64,000 nucleotides of DNA from Noviherbaspirillum malthae (GCF_015352985.1 NZ_JACYXF010000005.1:1-64000); one strand, 5' to 3'; numbered from the stretch's first letter, positions 1 to 21,034 are shown. The notes: generated by a model not told the origin, from the letters alone. Translations and numbers: made by a program.

Positions 1-3
1 ATA

Positions 4-1194
<1,191 letters not shown>

Positions 1195-1283
1195 TTTACT
1201 TTTCCTTCAAAAAGAACGATTTGTTAAGTGTTTTTGATACGGTGCATCAATCCATGAACGTCATGGCTTGATGCAGCCTGGTC

Positions 1284-3386
1284 TTACTTGCCCTTGGCAG
1301 TGATCACCGCGTCAGCGACGTTCTTCGGTGCTTCGGCATAGTGCTTGAACTCCATCGTGTAAGTTGCACGGCCCTGAGTCAGGGAGCGCAACGTCGTGGA
1401 ATAGCCGAACATCTCGGAGAGCGGCACTTCGGCGCGGACGATCTTGCCGCCGCCCGGAATGTCGTCCATACCCTGGATCATGCCGCGGCGTGAGGAGAGG
1501 TCACCCATCACGTCACCCATTTTTTCTTCCGGTGTTTCGACTTCGACTGCCATCATCGGTTCGAGCAGGACAGGGCTGGCCTTGCGGCAACCGTCCTTGA
1601 ATGCCATCGAAGCCGCCATGCGGAAGGCGTTTTCGTTGGAGTCAACATCGTGGTAGGAGCCGAAGAACAGCGTAACCTTGACGTCAACAACCGGGTAGCC
1701 CGCCATCACGCCGGAGGGCAGTGTTTCGAGAATACCCTTTTCAACTGCAGGGATGTATTCGCGAGGAACCACGCCGCCCTTGATCGCGTCGACGAATTCG
1801 AAGCCCTTGCCCGGTTCCTGCGGCTCGATCTTCAGAACCACGTGACCGTACTGGCCGCGGCCGCCGGACTGCTTGACGAACTTGCCTTCGATTTCTTCGC
1901 ATGTCTTGCGGATGGTTTCGCGATAGGCCACCTGCGGCTTGCCGACGGTCGCTTCCACGCTGAACTCACGGCGCATACGGTCGACGATAATCTCCAGGTG
2001 CAGCTCGCCCATACCGGAAATGATGGTCTGGCCGGATTCTTCGTCTGTCTTGACGCGGAACGACGGATCTTCCTGGGACAGACGGTTGAGCGCCAAGCCC
2101 ATCTTTTCCTGGTCGGCCTTTGTCTTCGGCTCGACGGCCTGGGAGATAACCGGCTCAGGGAAGACCATGCGCTCGAGCGTGATGACAGCTTCCGGATCGC
2201 ACAGGGTTTCACCGGTGGTAGCTTCCTTCAGACCGACCGCAGCGGCGATGTCGCCTGCGCGAACTTCCTTGATTTCCTCGCGCTGATTGGCGTGCATCTG
2301 CAGCAGACGGCCGATACGCTCTTTCTTGCCCTTGACCGGGTTGTAGACGGTATCGCCCGAATTCACGACGCCGGAATACACGCGGAAGAAGATCAGCTGG
2401 CCGACGAACGGGTCAGTCATGATCTTGAACGCGAGCGCCGAGAATTTCTCGTTGTCGTCAGCCTTGCGCAGTGCAGGCTGCTCGTTCTCGTCGGTGCCTT
2501 CAACCGGCGGAATGTCGGTCGGTGCCGGCAGGTATTCGATCACGGCGTCGAGCATGGCCTGCACGCCCTTGTTCTTGAACGCTGTGCCGCACATCATCGG
2601 GACGATCTCGCCGGCGATGGTGCGCTGACGGATTGCCTTCTTGATTTCGGCTTCCGACAGCTCGCCTTCTTCAAGGTACTTGTTCATCAGTTCTTCGCTG
2701 GCTTCGGCAGCGGTTTCCACCAGCTTCTCGCGCCACTCGTCGCAAGTCGCCTTCAGTTCGGCCGGAATGTCGCGGTAGTCGAACTTCATGCCCTGGGAAG
2801 CGTCGTCCCAATAGATGGCCTTCATCTTGACGAGGTCGACCACGCCTTCGAAGTTTTCTTCGGCGCCGATCGGCACTTGCATCGGGATCGGGTTGGCCTT
2901 CAGGCGAGCGCGCATCTGCTCATAGACCTTGAAGAAGTTGGCGCCGGTACGGTCCATCTTGTTGACGAATGCCAGACGGGGTACGCCATACTTGTTGGCC
3001 TGACGCCATACGGTTTCGGATTGCGGCTGCACGCCACCCACTGCGCAGTACACCATGCAGGCGCCGTCCAGGACGCGCATGGAACGCTCCACCTCGATGG
3101 TGAAGTCCACGTGGCCCGGGGTGTCGATGATGTTGATGCGGTGCTCAGGGAAGTTGTTGGCCATGCCTTTCCAGAAGCAGGTCGTTGCAGCGGAGGTAAT
3201 GGTGATACCGCGCTCTTGCTCCTGCTCCATCCAGTCCATGGTCGCTGCGCCGTCATGCACTTCACCGATCTTGTGGTTAACACCGGTGTAGTACAGGATA
3301 CGTTCGGTAGTGGTTGTCTTACCGGCATCGATGTGAGCGGAAATACCGATATTGCGGTAGCGCTCAATAGGGGTCTTGCGAGCCAT
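1284..3386 (-). CDS. fusA: Elongation factor G
   Basis: EF-G is the GTPase that drives ribosomal translocation and, with RRF, ribosome recycling. The 700-residue product has the P-loop AHIDAGKT at residues 17-24, followed by the DTPGH and NKMD motifs of a translational GTPase and the usual domains II-V. The open frame extends 14 codons further upstream, but the start at 3386 is preferred because [12 protein letters not shown] is the conserved EF-G N-terminus and an AGGA ribosome-binding site lies a few bases before it. It sits between rpsG (125 nt upstream) and tuf (89 nt downstream) in the str operon. Confidence 0.98.
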   Translation of the reverse strand: MARKTPIERYRNIGISAHIDAGKTTTTERILYYTGVNHKIGEVHDGAATMDWMEQEQERGITITSAATTCFWKGMANNFPEHRINIIDTPGHVDFTIEVERSMRVLDGACMVYCAVGGVQPQSETVWRQANKYGVPRLAFVNKMDRTGANFFKVYEQMRARLKANPIPMQVPIGAEENFEGVVDLVKMKAIYWDDASQGMKFDYRDIPAELKATCDEWREKLVETAAEASEELMNKYLEEGELSEAEIKKAIRQRTIAGEIVPMMCGTAFKNKGVQAMLDAVIEYLPAPTDIPPVEGTDENEQPALRKADDNEKFSALAFKIMTDPFVGQLIFFRVYSGVVNSGDTVYNPVKGKKERIGRLLQMHANQREEIKEVRAGDIAAAVGLKEATTGETLCDPEAVITLERMVFPEPVISQAVEPKTKADQEKMGLALNRLSQEDPSFRVKTDEESGQTIISGMGELHLEIIVDRMRREFSVEATVGKPQVAYRETIRKTCEEIEGKFVKQSGGRGQYGHVVLKIEPQEPGKGFEFVDAIKGGVVPREYIPAVEKGILETLPSGVMAGYPVVDVKVTLFFGSYHDVDSNENAFRMAASMAFKDGCRKASPVLLEPMMAVEVETPEEKMGDVMGDLSSRRGMIQGMDDIPGGGKIVRAEVPLSEMFGYSTTLRSLTQGRATYTMEFKHYAEAPKNVADAVITAKGK

Positions 3387-3511
3387 ATTCAATCCTAAGT
3401 CTTTTAATGGTAGAAAACCGAGCGCCACTTTTTCAAGGGATGCGCCCGGTTTTAACCAAGTTACATTGCAGAGCCTTCAACGATGCGAAGGCAACTATTG
3501 TGTTGTTGCTA

Positions 3512-3982
3512 TTAGAAACGGAAGTGGGAGAACGCCTTGTTGGCTTCTGCCATGCGGTGCACTTCGTCACGCTTCTTCATCGCACCGCCGCGGCCTTCCG
3601 CAGCCTCCATCAACTCGCCGCCCAGACGCTGCGGCATGGACTTTTCGCTGCGCTTGTTGGCAGCTTCGCGCAGCCAGCGCATGGAGAGAGCCATGCGGCG
3701 GACCGGACGCACTTCAACCGGCACCTGGTAGTTTGCACCACCGACGCGACGGGATTTGACTTCGACCATCGGCTTGCAGTTGTTGAGTGCTGCGGTGAAC
3801 ACTTCCAGCGGATCCTTGCCGGACTTTTGCTTGATATGGTCAAACGCGCCATAGATGATGTTTTCGGCGACCGATTTTTTACCGGACAGCATCAGGACGT
3901 TGACGAATTTCGCAACTTCAACATTGCCGAACTTCGGATCCGGCAGAATTTCCCGTTTCGGGACTTCACGACGACGTGGCAT
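3512..3982 (-). CDS. rpsG: 30S ribosomal protein S7
   Basis: S7 nucleates assembly of the 30S head by binding the 3' domain of 16S rRNA, and in E. coli it represses str-operon translation. The 156-residue product starts [10 protein letters not shown], the conserved S7 N-terminus. Five extra codons of open frame upstream are ignored for that reason and because a GAAAG/AAGGAA-type site precedes the chosen ATG. It is the second gene of the str operon, with 159 nt to rpsL and 125 nt to fusA. In E. coli the rpsL-rpsG spacer carries the S7 autoregulatory site; the similar spacer length here fits that, but I did not identify the fold. Confidence 0.98.
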   Translation of the reverse strand: MPRRREVPKREILPDPKFGNVEVAKFVNVLMLSGKKSVAENIIYGAFDHIKQKSGKDPLEVFTAALNNCKPMVEVKSRRVGGANYQVPVEVRPVRRMALSMRWLREAANKRSEKSMPQRLGGELMEAAEGRGGAMKKRDEVHRMAEANKAFSHFRF

Positions 3983-4141
3983 TTCTATTCCTTTCACTCT
4001 TCAGTTGAGCGACGGCACTGAGTGATTTACCGTTCGCTCGCGGTGGCCATCATGACCATCCACTTACTCGACCCAGTCGGGGCCGACTCACATTCCGCGC
4101 GGTGAAGCACCGGGAGGCACACCTCCATGCGGAAGATTCAA

Positions 4142-4525
4142 TTACTTCTTGGCAGCTTTCGCGCGCTTGGCACCGTACTTCGAACGTGCCTGCTTACGAT
4201 CCTTGACGCCCTGGGTATCCAGTGCACCGCGAACCATGTGGTAACGCACACCCGGCAAGTCCTTGACACGGCCGCCGCGGATCAGCACGACGCTGTGCTC
4301 TTGCAGGTTGTGGCCTTCACCGCCGATGTACGAAATGACTTCGAAACCGTTGGTCAGGCGAACCTTGGCAACCTTACGGAGCGCGGAGTTCGGCTTTTTC
4401 GGAGTGGTGGTGTACACACGAGTGCAAACACCGCGCTTCTGGGGGCTGTTTTCCAGCGCCGGCGATTTGCTCTTCACAGCGCCGGAAGTCCGGGGCTTGC
4501 GAATAAGTTGATTGATGGTTGGCAT
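4142..4525 (-). CDS. rpsL: 30S ribosomal protein S12
   Basis: S12 sits at the decoding centre of the small subunit and controls accuracy. The 127-residue product carries the conserved [18 protein letters not shown] stretch and the [13 protein letters not shown] loop. The two lysines at which streptomycin-resistance mutations usually arise (Lys43, and the Lys of GRVKDLPG) are wild type. The C-terminus has a few extra Lys/Ala residues compared with E. coli. It is the first gene of the str operon, with a strong promoter about 180 nt upstream. Confidence 0.98.
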   Translation of the reverse strand: MPTINQLIRKPRTSGAVKSKSPALENSPQKRGVCTRVYTTTPKKPNSALRKVAKVRLTNGFEVISYIGGEGHNLQEHSVVLIRGGRVKDLPGVRYHMVRGALDTQGVKDRKQARSKYGAKRAKAAKK

Positions 4526-4704
4526 CGGTCTTTAATCCAACAAAATGAAACGTTGATAAATACAGCTTCGAAATCGATTGCCCGAAGCTGAGGGGAAACC
4601 ATTGCGCTAGGCGCGTCGATTCGAAACTGAAAAGGGAACAAGCGTCGCGGAGGCGGGAAACTTTGACCAAAGAACGCTTAAGCCCGAAGAGCTTAAAATC
4701 GAGA

Positions 4705-4740
4705 ACTCGCGAGTATATGCCCATTGCCGAATCGAGTCAA
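4705..4740 (-). promoter_or_regulatory. Sigma70 promoter of the str operon
   Basis: Read on the minus strand, TTGACT (4735-4740) and TATACT (4712-4717) are separated by exactly 17 bp, which is near consensus. The predicted start is about 4705, giving a leader of roughly 180 nt to rpsL. A small inverted repeat (TTAAGC/GCTTAA, 4678-4696) lies at the start of the leader. This is the main feature of the 409-bp divergent gap 4526-4934. I could not identify a convincing promoter for the plus-strand gene that starts at 4935. Confidence 0.85.
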
Positions 4741-4934
4741 CCGTGCTATGTGCTTGTATTGTCAGGAGAATCAGTCGCGTGCACACGATATTTTCCTCGA
4801 TACCGTCACGGACTGAATCCGGCTGCAGGGAGGATTGAGAATCTGCAGTTGCCGAATAGTTTCGCCTCGGCAGACAGCAACGACGGTGGCGGCACTTCCG
4901 AATACACTATGGTATTTCTTACTGGAATGTTGCC

Positions 4935-6746
4935 TTGCCGCAGCACATTGCCGTGCGTCAGTCCGTCCCGCTCTCCAGAGCCGAGCTGTTTGTTCTGTTC
5001 AGCTATCTGCTAGTCTCCTCAACGCCTTTCCTCCCTCTGCTGTTCGGAAGGGAGATCTCGGATTGGGTGCCGCTTCTCGGTACGGAAGTGATTGCCTGGA
5101 TGGCGCTTTGGGCCGTGTTCAAGCGCCCGCTCTACTTCCATCTGCTTTTGCTGCCTGCTTTCCTCGCCCTGCCCGCCGAGCTGTATTTGCAGGCGTACTA
5201 TGGCCAGAGTCTGTCTGCGCATCATCTGGCGATCCTTGCTGAAACGTCTCCCGGCGAGGCGCGCGAGTTTCTTGGGCATCTTGGCTGGCTGTTCGTACTG
5301 GTGCTGATTGGTACATCGGCCTGGTGGTGCGCATGCTGGCAGCTGTGCCGCCGATATAACGGCCTGGACTGGACGGATAGCTCCCGTACTGTCCTTCTGG
5401 CGGTGTTCGGACTGGCGGCCGGACTGATGTTGTATCAATCGGCATACGACCTGGGCAAAAAAGATGCGCTGCGCACCGCGGACCGGAACTGGTTGTCGGC
5501 TCTTGGAGCAGAGTTGCCGGCCCTGCCTCGCTGGCTCGCGATTTCCCTTGATGCGGAGCGTTTCGGGCGTAGTCGTCCGCTCGGACTGGCCATTGCGGCA
5601 CATGAGTTCAGGAGCGAGCGCAATCATCTTGCCGCGCTTGCGGATACGAACCGCGCATTCCGGTTCGGCGCGGTTCAGGGAGGAGAAGGCGATGCGCGCC
5701 GCACGATCGTGCTGGTCATCGGTGAGTCATCACGCTATGACCGATGGGGCTTGAACGGATATGTTCGCGATACCACTCCCCTGTTGAGATCGGAGCCCAA
5801 CCTTGTCTCGCTTTCCGATGTGGTCACCTCGGTTTCAGCCACCCGCTTGTCGGTTCCCGTGCTGGTGTCGCGCAAGCCCGCCCTTGACAGCCTCAAGGCC
5901 GGCTTCTCCGAAAAATCTTTTGTCAGCGCGTTCCGCGAGGCGGGATACAAGACATGGTGGGTGTCCAACCAGATGTCTTTCGGCAAATTCGACACCCCGG
6001 TATCGGTGTTTGCCAAGGAAGCGGATGTCGTTCAATTCCAGAATCTCGGCAGTTACAAACAGCGGTCGAGTTATGACGAGGTTCTGCTGAAGCCCTTGGT
6101 TGCCGCGTTGCAGGATCCGGCGCCGAAGAAGCTGATCGTCCTGCATACGCTTGGCAGCCATTGGAATTACAGTCATCGCCATCCCCGGGAGTTCGACAAA
6201 TGGCAGCCTTCGCTGTTCGACCTGGACAATCCCGTTCATACCGACCCGGCAATGAAAGCGCGGCTGAACAACAGCTATGACAACTCCATTCTCTATACCG
6301 ACTGGTTTCTTTCCCGGGTGCTTGGCGAGCTCAAGGCGCTGGGGCAGGTGGCCGGCATGATGTATGTTGCCGATCACGGCCAGACGCTGTATGACGGCAC
6401 TTGCAGACTGGCTTTTCATGGACACAACAACCAGCATGAATTTCACGTGCCTGCACTGGTCTGGTATTCCGACGCCTATCGCGAGCGTCACGCGGAAAAG
6501 GTGAAGGTACTGGTCCGGAACCGCCATGCGAAGCTGTCCACGGAAAACGTCTTTCACTCTCTGCTCGACATGGCAGACATACGCTACGAGACAGAGCGAC
6601 TGGAATGGAGCTTTTTCAGCTCCCGATTCAAGCGGCACAAGAGGTATGTCGACAGCTATGGCTGGACCGATTACGACAACGCAAGCTTTCGGGGCGACTG
6701 CCGTGAAGTCATTGCAAAGGACAAGCCGTTGCCACAGGTAAAGTAA
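4935..6746 (+). CDS. Phosphoethanolamine transferase-like sulfatase-fold membrane enzyme
   Basis: The 603-residue protein has about five N-terminal hydrophobic segments (residues 15-170) and a periplasmic alkaline-phosphatase/sulfatase-fold domain (about 255-560), the layout of the EptA/CptA family that adds phosphoethanolamine to lipid A or LPS core. Family signatures are visible: a GES nucleophile motif with Ser265 (Thr in EptA, Ser in some CptA relatives) followed by WGLNGY, an HTLGSH metal-ligand segment, a VADHGQ motif, and an FHGHNNQHEFHVP histidine cluster. The TTG start is chosen because a GGA element lies 8 nt before it and no in-frame ATG exists; GTG at 4953 is an alternative. It is oriented against rpoC and rpsL and breaks their usual linkage. 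The acceptor substrate cannot be told from sequence. Confidence 0.8.
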   Translation: MPQHIAVRQSVPLSRAELFVLFSYLLVSSTPFLPLLFGREISDWVPLLGTEVIAWMALWAVFKRPLYFHLLLLPAFLALPAELYLQAYYGQSLSAHHLAILAETSPGEAREFLGHLGWLFVLVLIGTSAWWCACWQLCRRYNGLDWTDSSRTVLLAVFGLAAGLMLYQSAYDLGKKDALRTADRNWLSALGAELPALPRWLAISLDAERFGRSRPLGLAIAAHEFRSERNHLAALADTNRAFRFGAVQGGEGDARRTIVLVIGESSRYDRWGLNGYVRDTTPLLRSEPNLVSLSDVVTSVSATRLSVPVLVSRKPALDSLKAGFSEKSFVSAFREAGYKTWWVSNQMSFGKFDTPVSVFAKEADVVQFQNLGSYKQRSSYDEVLLKPLVAALQDPAPKKLIVLHTLGSHWNYSHRHPREFDKWQPSLFDLDNPVHTDPAMKARLNNSYDNSILYTDWFLSRVLGELKALGQVAGMMYVADHGQTLYDGTCRLAFHGHNNQHEFHVPALVWYSDAYRERHAEKVKVLVRNRHAKLSTENVFHSLLDMADIRYETERLEWSFFSSRFKRHKRYVDSYGWTDYDNASFRGDCREVIAKDKPLPQVK

Positions 6747-6800
6747 GCAGCAGCCAGTCCGATGCCGGCTTGGGAGCGGCTGCATTCCGTCAGCGTAAAA

Positions 6801-6828
6801 AAAACGGCACCGTTTCCGGTGCCGTTTT
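6801..6828. terminator. Bidirectional intrinsic terminator between convergent genes
   Basis: A perfect 12-bp inverted repeat (AAAACGGCACCG / CGGTGCCGTTTT) with a 4-nt TTTC loop and A/T runs on both sides. It lies between the stop of the phosphoethanolamine-transferase-like gene (6746) and the stop of rpoC (6854), so it can serve both. Confidence 0.9.
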
Positions 6829-6853
6829 CATTGGGGCCGTAAGGCTGACTAAA

Positions 6854-11101
<4,248 letters not shown>

Positions 11102-11287
11102 TTGTATCACTCCAGTCAGGCGTGAAAATCATTTCGCGGTATTGCGAGGAAGCGTGATTTGCTGCAACCCTGTTCGCATCGGCGGGCGGGCCTTGCCACC
11201 GCTTGTGGCACAAGTTCCGCCGATACCGGGAACAAACGCGACTTCCCAAACTGCTTGCTGCTGTTACGTAGCTGTTGCTTCCTGCGA

Positions 11288-11308
11288 CCTGCCGGCGCCG
11301 CCGGCAGG
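11288..11308 (-). other. GC-rich hairpin in the rpoB-rpoC spacer
   Basis: A perfect 9-bp inverted repeat CCTGCCGGC / GCCGGCAGG around a 3-nt loop, 24 bp after the rpoB stop codon. No T-run follows on the minus strand, so it is not a canonical terminator. An mRNA-processing or stabilising stem is one possibility. Confidence 0.6.
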
Positions 11309-11332
11309 GTTTACTGCATGATCCTTTTCGGA

Positions 11333-15439
<4,107 letters not shown>

Positions 15440-15768
15440 GGACACTCCGTGAGTGACAGGAAGGATTGAGAATTCAGGATTCGCTGCGGATGGAAATGCT
15501 ACATGGCTCCCACCTGCGAAACCTCAAGTCTCTGCCCTTCTTCTGACTTAACTAGACTGCTTGCTGCCCAATACGCCGCAAGACGCATATCGTCCCCGGC
15601 CGACTGGACTCCTTTGCATCACCGGCGCCTTCCGAAACTGCACGCCGCCTTTGCCCGACTGCTCTTCCCCTGATACGACTTGCAACACCTGCTGTCCTTA
15701 TAGACCGCTTTTGTTGCCTTTGCCGCATCGAGCCCGGGGTTGGCTCTTCAAAACTCGAAAACGACAAA

Positions 15769-15818
15769 GGAGCCAAGGCCGAACTCGCCCTTTCGAGAGA
15801 GTTCCGGGCCTTGGCTCC
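15769..15818 (-). promoter_or_regulatory. Attenuator-like stem-loop between rplL and rpoB
   Basis: A long hairpin: GGAGCCAAGGCC (15769-15780) pairs with GGCCTTGGCTCC (15807-15818), continued by GAACTC (15781-15786) with GAGTTC (15799-15804), leaving a 12-nt loop and a 2-nt bulge. On the minus strand it is followed by TTTGTCGTTTTC, a broken T-tract. In E. coli a partial terminator at this place lowers rpoBC transcription relative to the ribosomal protein genes; the same role is inferred here. It is the only clear structure in the 411-bp gap 15440-15850. Confidence 0.8.
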
Positions 15819-15850
15819 GGCGATATTCAGGTTGCCCTGACAAGCCGATA

Positions 15851-16231
15851 TTACTTGAGGTCAGCTTTCGCGCCAGCTTCTTCCAGCTTCTTCTTGGCGG
15901 CTTCAGCGTCTGCCTTGGCGATGCCTTCCTTGACGGGCTTCGGTGCACCGTCAACGAGATCCTTCGCTTCTTTCAGACCCAGACCGGTGATTTCACGGAC
16001 TGCCTTAATGACGCCAACCTTGTTTGCGCCCACTTCGGCCAGAACAACGGTGAACTCGGTCTGCTCTTCAGCTGCTGCAGCTGCACCGCCGCCGCCTGCT
16101 GCCGGGCCAGCAACTGCCATTGCAGCTGCGGAAACGCCGAACTTCTCTTCAAAAGCCTTGACCAGATCGTTCAGGTCCATCACGGACATCTGACCTACTG
16201 CTTCCAGGATATCGTCTTTGCTAATTGCCAT
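15851..16231 (-). CDS. rplL: 50S ribosomal protein L7/L12
   Basis: Stalk protein that recruits translational GTPases to the ribosome. The 126-residue product has an N-terminal dimerisation domain (to about residue 35), an Ala/Gly-rich hinge (about 38-55) and the C-terminal factor-binding domain with the conserved [23 protein letters not shown] surface around residues 68-92. It follows rplJ after 68 nt in the L10 operon. Confidence 0.98.
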   Translation of the reverse strand: MAISKDDILEAVGQMSVMDLNDLVKAFEEKFGVSAAAMAVAGPAAGGGGAAAAAEEQTEFTVVLAEVGANKVGVIKAVREITGLGLKEAKDLVDGAPKPVKEGIAKADAEAAKKKLEEAGAKADLK

Positions 16232-16299
16232 TTGAAACTCCTAAATTTGATTCGGTAATTACATCTAATCGGTACTGACGCAAGAAGTGCAAAAGGCGG

Positions 16300-16797
16300 T
16301 TACGCGCCTTCGGCTTCCTTCTTCGCTGCGAGAGCAGCCAAGGCGCGGGCGAAGCCGGAAACCGGAGCCTGCATGACGCCCAGCAGCTGGGCGATGAGGA
16401 CTTCACGGCTCGGAATGCTGGCCAACGCGGCAACGCCTGCTTTATCAAGCGACTTGCCTGCGTAACTGCCTGCCTTAACAACCAGCTTGTCGTTGGTTTT
16501 CGCAAAGTCGAAAACGACTTTAGCGGCTGCAACGGCGTCCTCGGAGATCGAGTAGATCAACGGGCCGGTCATTTCGGAGGCAAGGCCTTCAAACGGCGTG
16601 CCTTCGACGGCGCGACGTGCGAGCGTGTTTTTCAACACGCGCATGTACACACCCTGGGCACGCGCTTTGGCGCGCAGTTGCGTCAAGTGACCAACCTGGA
16701 TGCCACGGTATTCGGCCACGACGATAGTCTGCGCAGTTGCTACTTTTGCGGAGACTTCGGCGACGACGGCCTTCTTGTCATTCAGATTGAGACTCAA
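16300..16797 (-). CDS. rplJ: 50S ribosomal protein L10, TTG start
   Basis: L10 anchors L7/L12 dimers to 23S rRNA and represses its own operon by binding the mRNA leader. The 165-residue product begins [12 protein letters not shown], with the conserved [15 protein letters not shown] segment following. The start is a TTG at 16797: a GGAGG ribosome-binding site lies 6 nt before it, and an alternative TTG two codons upstream would directly abut that site. The C-terminal helix rich in Ala/Leu is the L7/L12-binding region. It lies downstream of a structured leader and upstream of rplL. Confidence 0.95.
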   Translation of the reverse strand: MSLNLNDKKAVVAEVSAKVATAQTIVVAEYRGIQVGHLTQLRAKARAQGVYMRVLKNTLARRAVEGTPFEGLASEMTGPLIYSISEDAVAAAKVVFDFAKTNDKLVVKAGSYAGKSLDKAGVAALASIPSREVLIAQLLGVMQAPVSGFARALAALAAKKEAEGA

Positions 16798-16920
16798 GAT
16801 CAACCTCCAAAAATGATGTTCGGCGAATGCCTTACATCGGTTCGAACACGGCGTCCGAAGTTCAGGAGTTCAGTACTGGCATGCATCCAGTTTGAGACTA
16901 CAAAAACTTGTTCGGGTCAC

Positions 16921-17000
16921 CATCTGCGTTGGGTGCCGGAGATTGCGCTGCCGGCTTTTAACTTTGTGCATCCAGATGCAATGCACGCCGCCCAACGGTC
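16921..17000 (-). ncRNA. L10 leader (autoregulatory mRNA element)
   Basis: The 296-bp rplA-rplJ spacer can fold into a branched structure: CGTTGGG (16927-16933) pairs with CCCAACG (16991-16997), enclosing a GCCGG/CCGGC stem near 16936-16956 and a GTGCAT/ATGCAC stem near 16967-16985. A multibranched stem at this place matches the known L10-L12 repressor-binding leader of other bacteria. The exact ends and the kink-turn are not resolved by eye. Confidence 0.65.
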
Positions 17001-17093
17001 TTTGATAATCTGATTCCGGACTTGAATACATCGGAACGGAACCAGCCCAAAGATTCGCCTCGCACTTGTTGCGTACGAGGACTTGATTCTTGC

Positions 17094-17789
17094 TTAGGCA
17101 GCCAGCGTTGTCTGATCGACACGGACGCCTGCGCCCATGGTCGAGGAGATGGCGACCTTGCGCAGGTACACACCCTTGCTGGTTGCAGGCTTTGCCTTGT
17201 TCAGTGCGTCGATCAGTGCCAGCAGGTTGGATTTCAGGTCTGCGTCGCTGAAGGACTTGCGGCCGATCGTTGCGTGGATGATACCGGCCTTGTCGGTACG
17301 GTACTGAACCTGACCAGCCTTGGCATTCTTCACTGCAGTCGCGACGTCCGGTGTCACTGTACCTACCTTCGGGTTCGGCATCATGCCGCGCGGACCGAGG
17401 ATCTGGCCCAGTGTACCGACGATACGCATGGTGTCCGGCGATGCGATGACGATATCGAAGGGCATGTCGCCAGCCTTGATACGGTCTGCCAGGTCTTCCA
17501 TGCCGACGATATCGGCACCGGCTGCTTTTGCTGCTTCAGCCTTGTCGCCGGAAGCAAACACGGCGACACGAACGGTCTTGCCTGTGCCTGCCGGCAGAAC
17601 GACGGAACCACGAACAACCTGATCGGATTTCTTTGCGTCGACGCCGAGTTGCACGGAGACGTCGATCGACTCGTCAAACTTGGCAGTTGCACATTCTTTG
17701 ATCAGTGCGATGGCATTGTCGTATGCGTACTGCTTGGTACGATCAACTTTTGCCTTGATTGCCTGAGCGCGCTTGGAAAGCTTAGCCAT
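17094..17789 (-). CDS. rplA: 50S ribosomal protein L1
   Basis: L1 forms the mobile stalk at the ribosomal E site and represses the L11 operon. The 231-residue product starts [14 protein letters not shown] and contains the conserved [15 protein letters not shown] motif around residues 130-145. Its ATG overlaps the rplK stop codon by one base, so the two are very likely translationally coupled. Confidence 0.98.
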   Translation of the reverse strand: MAKLSKRAQAIKAKVDRTKQYAYDNAIALIKECATAKFDESIDVSVQLGVDAKKSDQVVRGSVVLPAGTGKTVRVAVFASGDKAEAAKAAGADIVGMEDLADRIKAGDMPFDIVIASPDTMRIVGTLGQILGPRGMMPNPKVGTVTPDVATAVKNAKAGQVQYRTDKAGIIHATIGRKSFSDADLKSNLLALIDALNKAKPATSKGVYLRKVAISSTMGAGVRVDQTTLAA

Positions 17790-18220
17790 TACAGACCCTC
17801 CACCGTGATACCCATGGAACGAGCGGAACCGGCGATTGTACGCACGGCGGCTTCCATGTCAGCTGCCGTGAGATCCGGCATCTTTGTTGTTGCAATCTCT
17901 TCTGCCTGCTTGCGGGTAATCTTGCCGACCTTGTCGGTATGCGGCTTGGAAGAACCCTTTTGAATGCCGGCAGCCTTCTTGATCAGAATCGTTGCCGGCG
18001 GCGTCTTCATCACGAATGTGAAGGACTTGTCGGCAAATGCTGTGATCACGACGGGAATCGGCAGGCCCGGCTCAACACCCTGTGTTTGCGCGTTGAAGGC
18101 TTTGCAGAATTCCATGATGTTCAGGCCGCGCTGACCCAGCGCCGGACCGATCGGGGGAGACGGATTGGCTTTACCAGCCGGCACTTGCAGCTTGATAAAA
18201 CCGATAATTTTCTTTGCCAT
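17789..18220 (-). CDS. rplK: 50S ribosomal protein L11
   Basis: L11 binds the GTPase-associated region of 23S rRNA and is needed for RelA-type stringent activation. The 143-residue product has the proline-rich [19 protein letters not shown] segment of the N-terminal domain and the C-terminal rRNA-binding domain. A 160-nt spacer separates it from nusG. The spacer holds a TTGCGGG/CCCGCAA stem at 18317-18337; I could not define a secure promoter or L1 site there. Confidence 0.98.
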   Translation of the reverse strand: MAKKIIGFIKLQVPAGKANPSPPIGPALGQRGLNIMEFCKAFNAQTQGVEPGLPIPVVITAFADKSFTFVMKTPPATILIKKAAGIQKGSSKPHTDKVGKITRKQAEEIATTKMPDLTAADMEAAVRTIAGSARSMGITVEGL

Positions 18221-18380
18221 GATGGCTCCTACATTGATTGAGTGATAGCGCCTGCTCGTTCACTTGACAATGAACTACTGGGGCTCCTCTTTACTGCTGG
18301 TACAACTGACTGGATTTTGCGGGCAAACCACCCGCAACGCTCCAAGGGCGCAAATTGTAATCTTGATTCGGAGGGGGCTT

Positions 18381-18959
18381 TTAGACCTTTTCGACCTGGC
18401 CGAATTCCAGCTCGACTGGAGTGGCGCGGCCAAAAATCGTGACGGAGACGCGAACCCGCGATTTTTCGTAATTGACCTCTTCCACGTTGCCGTTGAAGTC
18501 TGTAAAGGGACCGTCTTTGATGCGGACCATTTCGCCGACTTCATACAGCACTTTCGGCCGCGGCTTTTCAACGCCTTCCTGCATCTGGTGCAGAATTTTG
18601 TCAACTTCGTGCGGTGGAATCGGGGTGGGCTTGTTGGATTTTCCACCAATGAAGCCGGTAACCTTGCTGGTGTTTTTGACGAGATGCCAAGTTTCGTCGG
18701 TCATTTCCATTTCGACCAGAACGTAGCCTGGAAAGAAGCGACGCTCGGTCACGGACTTCTGACCGTTTTTGACTTCAATGACTTCTTCAGTCGGGACAAG
18801 AATCTGTCCGAATTTATCTTGCATGCCGGCGCGTTCGATGCGCTCGACCAATGCACGCTGGACGCTTTTCTCCATGCCGGAATAGGCGTGCACAACGTAC
18901 CAGCGCTTGCTGCCACCCGATGGCTGAGCCACTGCGTTCTCTTGTACGTTTTCGCTCAT
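18381..18959 (-). CDS. nusG: Transcription termination/antitermination factor NusG
   Basis: NusG binds RNA polymerase through its NGN domain and Rho or S10 through its KOW domain, coupling transcription with translation and termination. In the 192-residue product the NGN domain (about residues 18-125) contains [13 protein letters not shown] and [11 protein letters not shown], and the C-terminal KOW domain (about 138-190) contains [13 protein letters not shown]. Its ATG follows the secE stop codon directly, indicating coupled translation. Confidence 0.98.
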   Translation of the reverse strand: MSENVQENAVAQPSGGSKRWYVVHAYSGMEKSVQRALVERIERAGMQDKFGQILVPTEEVIEVKNGQKSVTERRFFPGYVLVEMEMTDETWHLVKNTSKVTGFIGGKSNKPTPIPPHEVDKILHQMQEGVEKPRPKVLYEVGEMVRIKDGPFTDFNGNVEEVNYEKSRVRVSVTIFGRATPVELEFGQVEKV

Positions 18960-19343
18960 TTATCTTTTCCAGCCCAGTATCAGGTCGTACAACACAAATT
19001 CAAGAATCTTATCGGTACCCCAAAGGAAGATCGCCATGACCAGCACAAAACCGAACACGACTGCAGTAATCTGCACAGCTTCCTTGCGTGTCGGCCAAAC
19101 GACCTTCTTCGCCTCACGCACGGATTCCCTGGAAAAATTCAGGAAGTCGCGACCGGGCTGGGAAGTCCATGCCACACCGACCGCCACCAGCAGACCAGCG
19201 ACCAATGCGACGGCACGAACGACCGTGGGTTTATCCGATAAAAAATAAAAACCGACGATACCCGCGATGACGGCACAAATAGCAAGAGCGACCTTTGCTT
19301 TGTCGCTCGATGTACCAACGGTTTCTACGGGTTGGTTAGACAT
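18960..19343 (-). CDS. secE: Preprotein translocase subunit SecE
   Basis: SecE is the clamp subunit of the SecYEG channel in the inner membrane. The 127-residue product has three hydrophobic segments (about residues 18-38, 43-60 and 95-115) and the conserved amphipathic ESVREAKKVVWPTRKEA region between the second and third. The frame is open 23 codons upstream into the tRNA-Trp gene; the ATG at 19343 is chosen because it gives the normal SecE length. It lies just after tRNA-Trp and directly before nusG. Confidence 0.95.
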   Translation of the reverse strand: MSNQPVETVGTSSDKAKVALAICAVIAGIVGFYFLSDKPTVVRAVALVAGLLVAVGVAWTSQPGRDFLNFSRESVREAKKVVWPTRKEAVQITAVVFGFVLVMAIFLWGTDKILEFVLYDLILGWKR

Positions 19344-19382
19344 ACTAGTGATTTCTTTCGGTGCCCTGCACCTTGATATCGG

Positions 19383-19458
19383 TGGCAGGGGCAGAGGGAA
19401 TCGAACCCCCAACCTTCGGTTTTGGAGACCGACGCTCTGCCAGTTGAGCTATACCCCT
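19383..19458 (-). tRNA. tRNA-Trp (CCA)
   Basis: A 76-nt cloverleaf on the minus strand with AGGGG/CCCCT acceptor stem, anticodon loop CTCCAAA giving anticodon CCA, T-loop GTTCGATTC and an encoded 3' CCA (19383-19385). The tuf-tRNA-Trp-secE order is the classical tufB arrangement. Confidence 0.97.
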
Positions 19459-19536
19459 ACGCGTAAAACTTGCGTGAATTGATTGCGCTGCAGTTTCGAA
19501 CTTGATTCAAGGACATGCAGCGCAACAGTTCAGATA

Positions 19537-20727
<1,191 letters not shown>

Positions 20728-20802
20728 TTTAGACTCCTAACGATTTGATGAGAATGTCTAGGCACGTGCCTGACTGTCTTGCATTGGATAAAACCAGAAA
20801 AC

Positions 20803-20877
<75 letters not shown>

Positions 20878-20960
20878 TTTCAGGATCGTTCGAGAATTCG
20901 CAAAGCAAAATTCCCCGAAGATCTTTATTGTCCGTATTGGCATACGTCCAATTCAAAAAC

Positions 20961-21034
20961 TGGAGCGGGTGAAGGGAATCGAACCCTCGTCATAAGCTTG
21001 GAAGGCTTCAGCTCTACCATTGAGCTACACCCGC
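20961..21034 (-). tRNA. tRNA-Gly (TCC)
   Basis: A 74-nt cloverleaf on the minus strand with acceptor stem GCGGGTG/CACCCGC, anticodon loop CTTCCAA (anticodon TCC), T-loop GTTCGATTC and an encoded CCA end. Middle member of the tRNA-Tyr/Gly/Thr cluster. Confidence 0.97.
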
